From Bacteroidota bacterium (GTDB lineage: Bacteria > Bacteroidota > Bacteroidia > JAIBAJ01): 44,049 bases of DNA. The notes under the pieces are model-generated. The model saw only the letters and a list, made by a program, of their open reading frames with translations, was not told the origin of the DNA and made no database searches. Shown here in pieces: positions 17,526 to 26,000 of the stretch (positions are counted from its first letter, which is position 1; every line of letters begins with the position of its first letter). The position numbers were made by a program, and so were the translations under genes. The stretch lies in contig CANJNG010000016.1 in assembly GCA_947475205.1 (NCBI GenBank), positions 1-44,049 on the forward strand, given 5' to 3'.

Positions 17526-20048
17526 ATGAAAGGAATATTTTCAGTTATAGCCCTATTGGCCTTATTTCAGCCACTTTTTTCTCAAACAGGAATAATCAAA
17601 GGCACCATAGCTGATGCCGTAACTAAAGAAACCTTAATAGGAGCAAACGTATATAATCTTGTTGATAAATCAAACGGAACTACTACAGATATTGATGGGA
17701 AATTTGAATTAAAAACATCTATTGGAATTCAGCAAATTGTTATTTCCTATACCGGAATGATTCCCGATACTTTCAAATTAAATGTAAGTGCTGAAATAGC
17801 CACTGTGATTGATGTTAAACTAAAAACAGCAGCGGAAGAATTAGGTGAAGTGGTAGTTTCCGCAGGGAAGTTCACACAAAAAATTGCAGAGATTACAGTT
17901 TCGATGGAAATAATAAAACCTTCGCTGGTAGAAAACAAAAATACCCGTAATATTTCTACTGCCTTGGAGCAAACACCCGGTTTAACGGTTTACGACAGCG
18001 AACCCCAAATACGCGGGGGCAGTGGTTTTACATTTGGGGTAGGCACGCGGGTTGGAGTATATGTGGACGATTTACCTATGCTTTTGGGCGATGCAGGCAA
18101 GGCTGAATGGGCATTTATTCCGGTGGAAAATTTAGAACAAATAGAGGTTGTAAAAGGAGCTTCCTCGGTGCTGTTTGGTTCTGGGGCTTTAAGTGGAGTA
18201 ATAAATATTCGCACCGCCTATCCTAAAGAAAAACCGGAAACAAAAATAAACATGTACAGCGGATTTTACTCTGCCCCCGGCGACTCGATGAGTGGAGCAG
18301 AAAAGTTTGGCAATTTCTTTGGCATGAATACAAAAAAAGCCAATGGTAAAAAATGGTGGAATGGTGTGGCCAATTTTTCGGGGATTAACTTCTTTCATTC
18401 ACAGCGGGTGAAACAGTGGGATATTGTAGTTGGAGGGAATTTTCAATACGACCATAACTATATTGGCCCATGGGACACAGCAACAAACAATAAAGGATTT
18501 GCCGACACACTCAAAAATAGTGATGTAAGCGACCAAAAAGGAAGAATTAATTTTAAATTCCGCCGCCGAAGCAAGAAAACAGAAGGCTTGGCTTATGGTT
18601 TAAACGGAAATTTTATGCGAAGCCATACCAATTTTTCACTTATTTGGAATAGTGACAGTTCGGGTATTTATAGGGCATACCCAGGTACAATGACTTTGCA
18701 GGAAATATCCACATTTTATGTAGATCCATTTTTAACTTACATCCGAAGTAATGGAACAAAACACTATTTGCGAAGCCGTTTATATTACGCCGATAATGCA
18801 AATAGCAATAATCAAAACAATAAAAGTTTAGTTACCTATGGCGAATATCAACTGCAAAAGAATTTTCAATTTGTAGAAGATTTGAATATGACAGCTGGGT
18901 TAATGGGGCAACACACCAATTCCACTTCAAACCTCTACGTAGGCAATGGAAATGGTGAAAACAGGGCCACAAATGCTGCAGTGTATGCCCAATTGGATAA
19001 AAAATTCTGGAAAGTGATGAATTTTTCCTTGGGTTTACGCTATGAGTTTTTCCAAATAAACAAACAAGAAGTGGTTACCAAACCCGTAATGCGAGGCGGA
19101 ATGAGCATCAAGTTATCTAAAGCCACCAATATGAGAGCAAGTTACGGTCAGGGCTATCGTTTCCCTACAATCGCCGAGCGTTATATTGTTACCAGTGCAG
19201 GGGGATTGGAAATTTTTCCAAACCCAGAATTAGTGCCCGAAACGAGTTGGAATGCCGAAATTGGGGTAAAACAGGGAATGAAAGTGGGTAAATTCTATGG
19301 TTATTTAGATGTGGTGGGCTTTTGGCAAGAATATCATAATGCTATGGAATATGTGCTGGGGCATTGGAGCAATAATATTCAAGTGGGGGCTGTTCAAAAA
19401 GATGGTATAGGTTTTAAATTTTTAAATACCGGCGATACCCGAATTAGAGGAATTGAAGTTTCTTTGGCTGGTAAAGGGCAGTTTACAAAGAAGTTTAGCA
19501 TGACTATCTTAACCGGATACACTTTATTAGACCCAAGAATTCTTAATCCCGATAAAGTTTTTGCTTACGATACTATTACCCGAAAACAGGCAGGCAACCA
19601 AACGCAAACCAGTGTTGTTCCCTTGTCATATAAATCTACCAGTAGCGACTCATCAGGAGTATTAAAATATCGATCTAAACAGCAGTTTAAACTGGATATT
19701 GAATTTACTTATGATAAATTTTCAGTTGGATTCAGTGCAAGACATTACAGCCATATAGAAAATATAGACAAGGCTTTCTACGATTTAGACAAACCCGAAA
19801 TGGTAGAATTGTTTCCTGGTAATTTTGTCAAATTGAATGACCCTATATTACCCTCCGGCATCACCCGTTACCGTAAAGAACATCAGCGAGGCACTTGGGT
19901 TATGGATGCTCGGGTAAGCTACCAAATTAGCAAACGCTCAAAAGTGGCTTTTGTAGTGAGCAATCTTGAAAACAAACAGTATTCGCTTCGTCCGCTGAAA
20001 ATTGAATCACCCCGCACAGCAGCCATTCAATATACATTGAGTTTGTAA
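17526..20048 (+). CDS. TonB-dependent outer-membrane receptor
   Basis: This 840-residue receptor has a signal peptide (cut after FQPLFSQ). A carboxypeptidase-regulatory-like domain follows (22-105: GIIKGTIADAVTKETLIGAN, TDIDGKFEL), as is usual for Bacteroidota receptors. The plug spans ~115-232 (RNISTALEQTPGLTVYDSEP, IRGG, GVYVDDLPM, IEVVKGASSVLFGSGALSGV). The rest is a 22-strand-type barrel ending in SPRTAAIQYTLSL with a terminal aromatic/leucine strand. The KGASSVLFGSGALSGVINI stretch and lack of an adjacent SusD gene point to a siderophore, cobalamin or metal type receptor rather than a glycan SusC. The ligand cannot be assigned. The DUF4296 gene follows after one base. Confidence 0.93.
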   Translation: MKGIFSVIALLALFQPLFSQTGIIKGTIADAVTKETLIGANVYNLVDKSNGTTTDIDGKFELKTSIGIQQIVISYTGMIPDTFKLNVSAEIATVIDVKLKTAAEELGEVVVSAGKFTQKIAEITVSMEIIKPSLVENKNTRNISTALEQTPGLTVYDSEPQIRGGSGFTFGVGTRVGVYVDDLPMLLGDAGKAEWAFIPVENLEQIEVVKGASSVLFGSGALSGVINIRTAYPKEKPETKINMYSGFYSAPGDSMSGAEKFGNFFGMNTKKANGKKWWNGVANFSGINFFHSQRVKQWDIVVGGNFQYDHNYIGPWDTATNNKGFADTLKNSDVSDQKGRINFKFRRRSKKTEGLAYGLNGNFMRSHTNFSLIWNSDSSGIYRAYPGTMTLQEISTFYVDPFLTYIRSNGTKHYLRSRLYYADNANSNNQNNKSLVTYGEYQLQKNFQFVEDLNMTAGLMGQHTNSTSNLYVGNGNGENRATNAAVYAQLDKKFWKVMNFSLGLRYEFFQINKQEVVTKPVMRGGMSIKLSKATNMRASYGQGYRFPTIAERYIVTSAGGLEIFPNPELVPETSWNAEIGVKQGMKVGKFYGYLDVVGFWQEYHNAMEYVLGHWSNNIQVGAVQKDGIGFKFLNTGDTRIRGIEVSLAGKGQFTKKFSMTILTGYTLLDPRILNPDKVFAYDTITRKQAGNQTQTSVVPLSYKSTSSDSSGVLKYRSKQQFKLDIEFTYDKFSVGFSARHYSHIENIDKAFYDLDKPEMVELFPGNFVKLNDPILPSGITRYRKEHQRGTWVMDARVSYQISKRSKVAFVVSNLENKQYSLRPLKIESPRTAAIQYTLSL

Positions 20049-20049
20049 T

Positions 20050-20397
20050 ATGTATCGGTTACTTTTAATTCTATTCGTTGGGCTATTTGCAAGTTGTAAA
20101 CAGGATTCATTTCATGTTCCAAATGGTATTCTTAAGCCCGATAGCCTTGCCGCTATTCAAGCCGATTTTTACATTGTGGAAGCGGCTTACAACCTAACCT
20201 TTGTTAAACCTGATAGCTTGTTGCCGCAATACGAAGATTATTACAAAGCAGTAATGGAACAGCACCACACCCAAAAATCACAAATAGACAGCAGCATAAA
20301 ATTCTACGCCAAGCATCCTGAAGAGTATAAAAAAGTATATGCTAAGTCGCTGGAATTATTGGAAGTGAAGAAAATTAAAGCAGCTTCTAAAAAGTAG
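20050..20397 (+). CDS. DUF4296 lipoprotein
   Basis: This small 115-residue lipoprotein has the lipobox VGLFASC (Cys16). The conserved DUF4296 pattern follows: PNGILKPDSLAAIQADFYIV, a helical linker, then YYKAVMEQHHTQKSQIDSSI and KFYAKHPEEYKKVYAKSLEL. The ATG lies one base after the receptor stop codon, so the two are translationally linked. DUF4296 proteins are commonly small envelope lipoproteins of Bacteroidota with no proven role. Its position suggests an accessory to the receptor, which is inference. Confidence 0.85.
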   Translation: MYRLLLILFVGLFASCKQDSFHVPNGILKPDSLAAIQADFYIVEAAYNLTFVKPDSLLPQYEDYYKAVMEQHHTQKSQIDSSIKFYAKHPEEYKKVYAKSLELLEVKKIKAASKK

Positions 20398-20524
20398 ATT
20401 CTTCTGCTGGTTTATTTAAAAATACCTCTGTTAAATAACAATTTGCTGACTTTGGTGAAATAAGACAGGACACTATATTAAACCCGGATAGTTTATAGGA
20501 GTGTTTGCAACTCAATTAAACTTT

Positions 20525-21526
20525 TCACTTTACTCCCAGCAACCGCTTATTAGCTTTTGCCGCTAAAGCATAAGACGAATCAAGCTGCAAAGCATAAGCA
20601 TATTGAGTTTTAGCTTTATCGGGCTGCTTTAATGCTTCATAGCAAAGGCCACGCATATAGGGAGCTTTGGCCATTTTAGGGTTTGCCGCCACTGCATTGG
20701 TAAAATGCTGAATAGCCTCTTCGTAATTTCTTTTTATCTTGAAACTTATAAACCCCATATTGTAATGTGCTTCGGCATATTTAGGGTCTAATTTTAAGAG
20801 CAATTTATACACCTCCACAGCCTTATCAGGTTTGCCATTTTCCTGATAATACATAGCCAAACCATAATATACCTCGGTGCTATTGGGGCGAAGTTTAGAG
20901 GCATTATCAAAATAATTTACGGCCAAGGTGTTGTGCTTTGCCGAAAATAAAAGCCCCAGTTGCATATACGCATCGTAATAATCGGGGTCTTGCTCGGTGG
21001 CCGTTTGCATACTCGAAATAGCCTTAATGGTGTCTCCACTTTCCATAAAAGCAAAACCTTTTATAAAATAGGAGTGAGCATTATGCACGTCAATTTTTAA
21101 GGCACGGTCGGCAAGTGAAATCGTTTCTTTAAATTCACCTAAAAACATATTAAATTCTGCTAATTTGTTTAAACCCTCCACATTGTTTGGGTCGATTTCC
21201 ACACACTTTTCCAACGCAAACCTTGCCCCGGCAGGCTGCTTTAGCCCCATATACACATCGGCCAGCACAGTGTAATAATTGCCTACAGTGGAATCCATAT
21301 AAATAGCCTTAGCAATATCTATTTTCGCCCCCATAAAATCATTTTGCTCCATCAATAGCTTTGCTCTATCGGCAAGTAGTTGGTGGTTGTTGGGTTCAAC
21401 AGCTATGCGTTGCGATACAGAATCAATAGCACTTAGTTTAACTAATTTAGCAGGTTTATTGGTATTTGCACCACAGCCATACAGCAATACCGCAACTAGT
21501 AAGCTCCAGAAATATTTCTTAATCAT
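20525..21526 (-). CDS. TPR-repeat lipoprotein
   Basis: The ATG at 21526 is chosen because it starts MIKKYFWSLLVAVLLYGC, a signal peptide with the lipobox Cys at residue 18. The open frame runs further upstream, but only through remnant and repeat DNA. The 333-residue product is a chain of about eight tetratricopeptide repeats, for example NVEGLNKLAEFNMFLGEFKE, HSYFIKGFAFMESGDTIKAI and AEAHYNMGFISFKIKRNYEE. Such solenoids are protein-binding scaffolds at the membrane. It shares features with T9SS or gliding-associated TPR lipoproteins, but the partner is unknown. Confidence 0.88.
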   Translation of the reverse strand: MIKKYFWSLLVAVLLYGCGANTNKPAKLVKLSAIDSVSQRIAVEPNNHQLLADRAKLLMEQNDFMGAKIDIAKAIYMDSTVGNYYTVLADVYMGLKQPAGARFALEKCVEIDPNNVEGLNKLAEFNMFLGEFKETISLADRALKIDVHNAHSYFIKGFAFMESGDTIKAISSMQTATEQDPDYYDAYMQLGLLFSAKHNTLAVNYFDNASKLRPNSTEVYYGLAMYYQENGKPDKAVEVYKLLLKLDPKYAEAHYNMGFISFKIKRNYEEAIQHFTNAVAANPKMAKAPYMRGLCYEALKQPDKAKTQYAYALQLDSSYALAAKANKRLLGVK

Positions 21527-21576
21527 GTATGCAAAGAAAGCAAAAAACGGCAACCGGGTTTGGTGAATTTGCATAG

Positions 21577-21726
21577 TATTGATTGGGGTGATGGACAAAA
21601 GTATATCGTTTGGGATTAAATGCTGGTGTTGTAGGCTTTGATTTATCCACCAACGCCAAAGGAATGTATTACATACAAGTTGCCGTTGGCGAAGAATACC
21701 ATTACACGAAGTTGTTTGTGAAGTAA
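21577..21726 (+). pseudogene. Frameshifted 3' remnant of a T9SS cargo gene (sorting-domain tail)
   Basis: Reading plus-strand codons back from TAA at 21724-21726 gives GVVGFDLSTNAKGMYYIQVA followed by GEEYHYTKLFVK, a textbook end of a T9SS type A sorting domain. Upstream, another frame gives VLIGVMDK and joins VYRLGLNAG only after a frame change. An in-frame TGA lies just before VYRLG. There is no start codon or cargo domain. It overlaps the artificial N-terminal extension of the TPR frame on the other strand. The rest of the ancestral gene is missing, and the phased 21-nt array begins 8 bases after the stop. Confidence 0.75.
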
Positions 21727-21734
21727 GGCCAATC

Positions 21735-22322
21735 AAGTCGCACGGCGAATAAATCAACTCGTACTTTCAAAAACACAAGGCTCAATTTGAAATATACGCC
21801 TCTCACTTTCAAATACACCCCTAATAAGTTGGATTAAACGCCTCACAACTTCAATTACACCTCACGTTAGGGCAAATAATCGACTCGCAACTTCTATAAA
21901 TCGCCTCGTTGGGGCAAATTATTCACTCGTTAGGGCATTTAAAGCCCTCCTTAGGGCATTTAATTCACTCGTTGGGGCATTTAATCGCCTCGGTAGGGCA
22001 ATAAATCGCCTCGGCTGGAAAAATAATCAGGTCGCTTGCCAAATTAATCAAGTCGATGGGGCATTTAAATGGGTCGGAGTTCCAATAAATCGCCTCGTTA
22101 GGGGATTTAATTCAGTCCGCAGGGGATTTAATCGCCTCAACAGGGGAGATAATTGGGTCGATGGGGGATTTAAGCGGGTCGGCCTTTCAATAAATCAACT
22201 CAATGGGGGATTTAAATTGGTCGGTATTTCAATAAATCAACTCGTTAGGGGATTTGAACGGGTCGGACTTTCAATATATCAACGCGATAGGGGATTTAAA
22301 CAGGTCGGTTCTCCTCTAAATC
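21735..22322. repeat. Array of 28 degenerate 21-nt units in perfect register
   Basis: Starting at 21735, every 21 bases a unit of the form nnnTCGnnn + GGG(C/G)ATTTAA or TTTCAATAAATC begins, without one insertion or deletion across 28 units. TCG occupies bases 4-6 in 18 of 28 units. A G-type core (GGG at bases 10-12) occurs in 14 units and a T-type core (TTT or TTC) in 7. The first ~8 units are most eroded. The unit is exactly seven codons and about two helical turns, yet the reading frames on both strands I checked hold repeated stops (TAA in CAATAAATC on plus, TGA on minus). It therefore looks like a DNA- or RNA-level element or a decayed heptad-repeat gene. It is not a CRISPR array. Confidence 0.85.
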
Positions 22323-22408
22323 GACACCGAAATCGAATAATTTAGTGACACATTTACACTCTACACTAAGGACAGAGCAAAATACCCAACCGCACACGGC
22401 CATATCAC

Positions 22409-22450
22409 TTAGGCTTTTAGCAATCCCACCGCACAAACCAAAAAGCCTAA
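22409..22450. repeat. 10-bp inverted repeat with 22-nt loop
   Basis: TTAGGCTTTT (22409-22418) and AAAAGCCTAA (22441-22450) are perfect inverted repeats. The arms end in TTAGGC/GCCTAA, superficially like integron attC ends, but no integrase, cassette or second site supports that. Confidence 0.5.
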
Positions 22451-22752
22451 CAGATATGTCCGTTTTGCCACAGCCCTGCCCCACAGTAAGTTTATCGTTT
22501 AACCATAACGTTCATCACCCACAGCCACAACAAGACACAACATTAGCACTTCGAAGACATATCACTGCCGACCCAGACACTTTACCGCCCGACCGAAAAG
22601 AACGGCATCCTGTAACATATAAGGCTTAAAACCAGCTTGTACTCAAGGTGCGATTTAAGCTCTTGTTGAACGAAGCGGCTAAACCTTCCGAGAAAAAATT
22701 GAGTGTTATGTGGATCTAAAACCTGCTTTAATGTTAATCGAGCAAGTTGTAG

Positions 22753-22773
22753 GGGCAACCCTCGCGGTTGCCC
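22753..22773. repeat. GC-rich hairpin of dispersed-palindrome type
   Basis: GGGCAACC (22753-22760), loop CTCGC, GGTTGCCC (22766-22773). Such GGGCAACCNNNNNGGTTGCCC palindromes are commonly scattered in intergenic DNA of many bacteria. Only one copy is in this window. Confidence 0.6.
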
Positions 22774-23031
22774 GTCTTTAGGGAACAAATTTCAGCTAAA
22801 AACCAGCATCCTTTTTGGGTTTAATGGCCGCTACATCCCATTTTGGTTGGGTTAAGGCAAAGCAACGGCTGTTCGCCTGTGGTGGGGCAAGTTTCATTTT
22901 TGGATTAGAGCTTCTTTTTTTAAATGAATCCAAGAGCTTGCTTCGCAGGTTGCATCACAAGTACGTTGGCCGTGACGGACTATTTTGTTGATAATTCCTT
23001 GCCAAATAAAATTCAAATTCCTAACTCAGCC

Positions 23032-26000
23032 TTACTTCGTATCAAATCCCCTCAAGAAATTCCGCTTAGAAAGCTCGGTCGCCATATTGTATTCATAGCC
23101 ATCCTTCCCTTTACGTTTCTCATCTTTGGTGTCGCGAACAGCATTGTTGAACTCTAGGTTGCTACTTATGGCACTCATCAGGCCATTTTTAAACGAGAAA
23201 TAATACCATTGCCCTTCGGAGGGTTCTAAATAAATTGCCCACATATCGCCGCTACGTTTCTTCACAAATTCAATATTTCCGTAGCATTGTTTGTTTACCT
23301 CCAGTCCATTAATATAACTCATCCCAATAAAGCCTTTGTAGCGGTATGAGCTTGTCTTGGAATTCCAAACCAATTTCAAATCGCTGATAAACATCGTTTG
23401 CTTAAGTTCTTCCGGCACTTTTCCTCTGAAATTTCCATACAAGTTTAAGTCTTGCATATACTTGGTCGTTTTCTCTTTACCCGAAAGTTCCATCAGGGCT
23501 TTTTCGTAATCGTTACCATAAACTACCCCTTCCAATGGAGGGAAGGAATTGAAGAGCTTTTCGGCCAAAATCCTTAATGCTTCCTCGTTAAAGAAGAAAT
23601 TCATCCCCAAGAACACTGACAACAAAGTGCTATCATTATTGCTATTATAGGTTATGTTTCCAATGGCATTAATATCCACACTTTTCAGATTTATACCCAA
23701 GTCCAATTTACCAAAGCCTTTGGTGATGCACTTGTCGTTAAGCGTAACAATATTCCCAGGCACCACAGCACCTTTCAGCTTTTCTTTGTTGGATATTCTG
23801 AATTCCTTCGTCGGGTTATCGTAAGCTAGATAGCCATCGGCCTGCACAATGTCGATATCAGAATAGGATGATTTTTTAGACAGGAAAGTTGGGTAAACGT
23901 GGGTGCTGTCCTTTGTTAAAACTATCCCTGTACTAATTTTATTACCATTAGCATCCTTAGGTTCTTTTTCAATTGGGATAAGGATTTCTTTAGGATTAAT
24001 TTCAGATTGGAAACGAAGCCAGCTATCGCCAGTGCCTTCACAATTCTGGATGATTTTTGTGCTGCCGTTGAATGTCAGAAATTCCTTACTGGCATAAAGC
24101 TGAGCCTTTCCTTTGAAACCAAAATAAGGACTAAGTGTGAAACTTTCAGTTTCCTGAACCGTGCCTTCCCCATAAGTTTGAAAGGCCGAATCCACCGAAA
24201 TACTGCTCAGAGCGATAGCCTTTTTCTGTCCTGCTACGTCCACATAATCGTAATTACCGTTGCCGCTGTAGCGTTTCCGTCCGCTAATTTTCAGGTTACA
24301 ATCATACAATTTGTGGAACTTAGTGGTGCGGTTGGCCAAGATTTTTGATTTACGAAGTTCCAGCATATCCGCATTTTCTTTCACCACAATCTTTCCGCTG
24401 TCGGGGAAAATTTGAGCATCGGCACTTTCTATATATTTTACATCATGACCGGTGATAGTGTAGGTTTTTTGGTCAAATGTAGCTTTTGGTGAAACAAAAT
24501 ACAGCGAATCTTGACCGGAAGCCACCGAAATAAACTTAGAACCAACTAAATCACCTTCGCCACCCGAAACCTTGTTTTTCGACAAGAAGTCGATACTGCC
24601 TTTATCCATAAACCATTTGAATTCATCCACCAAACAAATGTATTTATTCACAGGAAAACTCACCGAACTGGCCGTAGAGTTCGATTTAAACTCTCCTAAA
24701 CGTTTGGTAAAATCTATATTCGATTTGAGGTTGGTGGTGGTGAAGGAGGGTGATTTGGTGTTGGGGTCGGTAAGACGGAAGTTGCTAGTATCCGCTGAGA
24801 AACTGTTTTGCTTGTACTTGAAATTCTTGGAATCCATCTCAGCAAGGTCGAAGTCCATCAGCCCGTTCCCGGTTAAGCCTTTGGGAGTTAAAACAATTCG
24901 GCCTTTCATTTTGCTGATGCCATTGAATAGCGAAATAGGTTTTTCACCCGACACTATATTCATGTAGTCTTTTTTAGGCATCCAGTGTATGCCCGAGCCT
25001 TCTGCTTCGCCTTGCGGGTATTCGGGCGGACCGGCTTGCTGAGTCATCGTGAATGTGTTGGCAAGTGTGTTTACACTATCGGGGTAGAAGGAAATTTCGT
25101 TGCTTGTTGCCACCGAGTTCAGGTATTTTAGTTCACCATCGCCCTTCAAACCCTTATGGCTCATCTGAATTTCGTTGGTGAATTTACCCTTGCCGCCATA
25201 CATATCCATCCCCCCCGGAGGAGTTGTCTTCTTGAAGCCCAAGGAGTAATCTTCCTGCAAGGTAAGGGTTTCCTGAAAATCATTGAATATTCCGGCAGAA
25301 CTGAACTCCCCCTGGAAAGCCAATCCTTCGGCGGTGAAGTTGTCCAAAGAGTCAATCTCGAAGGGTTTATTTTTAAAATAGAAATTGTCCTTTTTGTAAG
25401 CTCCTCCCTGAATTCCTTTCCCATCATAATACACAAAAGACTCTTTCAAACTCTTGAATATGGGATATTTGGGGAAGGGTTTTAAGCCTGATTTATTACC
25501 GGGTTCGTCAATATAGAGTTCACCCTTAATATCGCGGATTACCGTTTTAACCGTGATGTTCTTTAACGGCTTTCCAAATTCGTCTTTTTCTTTGCCGGGA
25601 ACTTTCAACCGAAGGCTATCCACGGCATTGAGGTTTAGTTTGAATACTTCATAATTGAAGTCGTATAGCTTTCCGAAGAAAGTGAGCCTTCCAGCCTGCA
25701 CTTTTCCATCGAAGGTGAAGTTCCTATTTTTCTTAATAACAATTTCCTGATTGGTGGGAGCAATAAATACGTTTTGCGAATCGCTCAGGAATATTTCGGA
25801 CACTCCTCGTGTTTGCAAATCGAAGTTCAGCAAACTCAATGTTGCGTTGGTTTGCTTTCCAATTTGGGATATAAACTGAATCACATCATAATCCTTTGTT
25901 CCAACTCTATGCATTAAATAGTCCATCGTTTTGTCTTTGATGGTTATCATATCTTTTTCTAAATCGTAAGAACAAAAACCCAATAGCGACAATTTCAAAA

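Larger units (their letters stand above)
22323..23031. other. Non-coding stretch with hairpins
   Basis: No credible gene is visible. The first 21 bases (22323-22343) look like one more eroded array unit. Two hairpins stand out: 22409-22450 and 22753-22773 (listed separately). The open frames in this stretch have proline/histidine-rich or otherwise non-protein-like composition and no starts supported by context. It may be decayed mobile DNA, but no transposase trace was identified. Confidence 0.5.

Noticed and set aside
21527-21757. N-terminal extension of the TPR protein by 77 residues
   Set aside because: The frame is open, but it runs through the sorting-domain remnant on the other strand and the first array unit. 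The ATG at 21526 gives a proper lipoprotein signal.
21735-22322. CRISPR array
   Set aside because: Units are contiguous and degenerate, with no conserved repeat/unique spacer structure, the 21-nt period is too short, and no cas genes are present.
22409-22515. Integron attC site
   Set aside because: The GCCTAA/TTAGGC arms and a nearby AACGTT are suggestive, but there is no second site, cassette or integrase, and the internal attC boxes do not line up.
22345-22629. 94-codon open frame on the plus strand
   Set aside because: The composition is Pro/His/Thr-rich and not protein-like, there is no start context, and it spans the 22409-22450 hairpin.
22582-22788. 68-codon minus-strand frame
   Set aside because: It runs through the GGGCAACC/GGTTGCCC palindrome, so the frame is probably accidental or part of a dispersed repeat.
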